From Actinomycetales bacterium (GTDB lineage Bacteria; Actinomycetota; Actinomycetes; Mycobacteriales; Micromonosporaceae), in NCBI GenBank assembly GCA_002919305.1, contig PKFB01000059.1, positions 1 to 64,000 of the forward strand: 64,000 nucleotides of DNA. The letters run 5' to 3'. Made by a program: the position numbers and the translations under genes. A model generated the notes under the pieces. The model saw only the letters and a list, made by a program, of their open reading frames with translations, was not told where the DNA came from and searched no databases. This document shows, piece by piece, positions 62,456 to 64,000 of this stretch. How positions within the stretch are numbered: position 1 is the first letter of the stretch; every line of letters begins with the position of its first letter.

Positions 62456-63289
62456 TCAGGAGTTGGTGGGATCACGCCCGGATTCATGCCACCGTCCGAC
62501 CACCCGCCGGGCCAGGAAGCCGAACGACCAGAACACTGCGATACCTAGCAGCGAAGACAGCAGGACCGCCCCGAACAGCTGCTCAGACTGCAGGCGCTGG
62601 CGGTACAGATCCATCAGGACGCCGATGCCGGGCTCGCCCTGACGGAAGAAGAGGTCACCGACGATGGCGCCGATGACAGACAAGCCAGCCGAGATCCGCA
62701 TCCCGGTGAAGAAGGACGGCAGGGCGCTGGGAAACTCCAGCTTGATCAGGCGGGTCAGGCGCCCTGCTTGCGCCAGGGCGAACAGATCCCGGTGGGCCTG
62801 CTGCACCGAACGCAGGCCAAACAGAGTGTTCGCGATGATCGGGAACAGCGCGATGAGGACGCAGACCAACACTCGGCTTTCAAAGCCGAACCCGAACCAG
62901 AAACCGAACAGCGGGACCAACGCCAGGATCGGGATGGTCTGCAGCGCGACCGCGTACGGGTAAAGGGACCGCTCCACCCACGACGCCTGACTCATCAGGA
63001 TCGCCAGGCCAGTCCCTACGAGAGTGGCGATTGCCAGACCAAGGAAGGCCACCCACGCCGAGCGCCCCAACGCTTGGAGCAGCTCTTGCAGGTTGTCCTG
63101 GTCCCCGAAGCAGGTGATGACCACCTCATGCGGCGGTGGCAGGAGAAACTGACGCCGGTCGCTGAGCAGGAACTCGCTCCCCGCGTACCACAGCAAGAGA
63201 ACCACACCGAAGACCAGGGTGGGGGGCAAAGCAATCCGGACCGCCTGCCGAAGTCGGCTGGGGCGGGGCGACGTCTGCGGCGCACTCAT
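62456..63289 (-). CDS. ABC importer permease, NrtB/SsuC type
   Basis: A 277-aa inner-membrane protein with about six helices. The cytoplasmic loop that contacts the ATPase is in ANTLFGLRSVQQAHRDLFALAQAGRLTRLIKLEFPSALPSFFTGMRIS, a variant EAA loop. It is of the SsuC/TauC/ThiX branch. Overlaps the ATPase gene by 4 nt (ATGA). Confidence 0.92.
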   Translation of the reverse strand: MSAPQTSPRPSRLRQAVRIALPPTLVFGVVLLLWYAGSEFLLSDRRQFLLPPPHEVVITCFGDQDNLQELLQALGRSAWVAFLGLAIATLVGTGLAILMSQASWVERSLYPYAVALQTIPILALVPLFGFWFGFGFESRVLVCVLIALFPIIANTLFGLRSVQQAHRDLFALAQAGRLTRLIKLEFPSALPSFFTGMRISAGLSVIGAIVGDLFFRQGEPGIGVLMDLYRQRLQSEQLFGAVLLSSLLGIAVFWSFGFLARRVVGRWHESGRDPTNS

Positions 63290-64000
63290 GACTGACCTCC
63301 CGGAGCGGACAGCTGAGCCGGGCCATGGCGGCGCAGGAGTTCGGCGATCTGCGACGCGGCTTCGGTCAGCTTCGCGCTGAAACGGGCCTCCGGAGGACGG
63401 GGGAAGGGCAGGTCGATCGGGACTTCACCCACGATCTGAGCAGGTCGTGGGCTCATTACCACCACCCGGCTGGCCAGGTAGGCCGCCTCCAGCACCGAGT
63501 GAGTGACAAAGAGCGCGGCGAATCGTTCGGCGGTGAACAGCTCCTGCAGATGCTCGGCCAGCCGGTTGCGGGTGATCTCATCGAGAGCCGCGAACGGCTC
63601 ATCGAACAGAAACAGACTGGGACGCAGGGTCATCGCACGGGCCAGCGCCACTCGCATCCGCATACCCCCCGACAAGGCGTGGGGGAGATGGTTGGCGAAC
63701 TCGGTCAGGCCCACCCGGGCGAGCGCCTCGGTGGCCAGTTCTCGGCGGCGCGACCGAGGCAGCCTACGCAGTTCACAAAACAGTTCAACGTTGCGACGTA
63801 CGCTGCGCCATGGCAGCAGAGTCGGATCCTGGAAGACGTATCCGACGTCGTCAGTGCGGCGCGTCAGCTCTCCGGCGCTGGGGGAGGCAAGACCTGACAC
63901 CAACCGCAGAAGCGTGCTCTTGCCGCAGCCGGACGGCCCCACAATGGCGACGAACTCACCGGGCGCCACGGACAGGTTGATCTTCTCCAACGCGACCGTG
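63286..64000 (-). CDS. ABC importer ATP-binding protein, cut by the window edge
   Basis: At least 238 codons of an SsuB/TauB/NrtD-type ATPase; the N-terminus lies beyond the right edge, as the frame stays open through 64000. Walker A is GPSGCGKSTLLRL, the Q-loop lies in GYVFQDPTLLPW, the signature is LSGGMRMRVALARAM, Walker B LFLFDEPFAALDEITR and the H-loop FVTHSVLEA. First visible gene of the leftward operon. Confidence 0.93.
   Translation of the reverse strand, partial: TVALEKINLSVAPGEFVAIVGPSGCGKSTLLRLVSGLASPSAGELTRRTDDVGYVFQDPTLLPWRSVRRNVELFCELRRLPRSRRRELATEALARVGLTEFANHLPHALSGGMRMRVALARAMTLRPSLFLFDEPFAALDEITRNRLAEHLQELFTAERFAALFVTHSVLEAAYLASRVVVMSPRPAQIVGEVPIDLPFPRPPEARFSAKLTEAASQIAELLRRHGPAQLSAPGGQS

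Overview
The window is chromosomal DNA of a high-GC actinomycete. The signs are strong third-position GC bias, many GTG/TTG starts placed by good Shine-Dalgarno (SD) sequences, an ANTAR response regulator followed by a branched-chain amino-acid ABC operon and polA, rpsA-coaE(GrpB fusion)-uvrB, Lsr2, a SARP regulator with a type II polyketide cluster, and a secreted AA10-CBM2 polysaccharide monooxygenase. My inference is a cellulolytic filamentous actinomycete of the Streptosporangiales (Thermobifida/Nocardiopsis-like); no species is claimed.

1-6.2 kb, accessory: two minimal type I-E-like CRISPR arrays point away from each other. Each has two 33-nt spacers, a conserved leader and a decayed last repeat. 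They flank a frameshifted DUF222/13E12 HNH-family pseudogene. A 1016-aa STAND NTPase with about twelve 32/36-residue helical repeats and no recognisable effector domain follows. No cas gene is in the window.

6.2-16.3 kb, mixed: a Tat-exported class A beta-lactamase, a Ser/Pro-rich orphan protein, a small membrane-anchored protein, an SLC13 transporter, a divergent HxlR regulator/alpha-beta hydrolase pair, an aldo/keto reductase, a broken HTH/LAGLIDADG-like gene, and a tRNA with a Leu CAA anticodon on a class I (short variable loop) body.

16.3-36 kb, core: PdtaR-like ANTAR regulator; livKHMGF with tandem hairpins between the binding protein and the permease genes; polA with a degenerate proofreading domain; a sortase-anchored 5'-nucleotidase; a methyltransferase; rpsA; coaE; a roughly 1.1-kb gene-poor gap with an orphan terminator; uvrB.

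36-48.7 kb: a membrane-anchored orphan; a three-gene signalling operon (receiver-PP2C, CHASE3-HAMP kinase, single-domain receiver); lsr2; a ferritin-like/hemerythrin gene pair; hrpA; and a TetR regulator whose 3' end overlaps hrpA.

48.9-58.2 kb: a compact type II PKS cluster. A SARP gene faces KS-alpha, KS-beta, ACP, FAD monooxygenase, cyclase-family and SnoaL-like genes. An opposing operon carries aromatase/cyclase, acyl-CoA ligase and ABM-domain genes. Five TTCAAG-like heptads, mostly at 11-bp spacing, lie between SARP and KS-alpha and look like the SARP operator. No ketoreductase gene is present.

58.4-64 kb: the AA10-CBM2 oxygenase gene with three palindromes upstream, a methyltransferase, and an NMT1/THI5-like ABC importer whose ATPase gene runs off the right edge. 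Many intergenic hairpins act as apparent terminators without U-tracts, and several share GTACGC-type arms.
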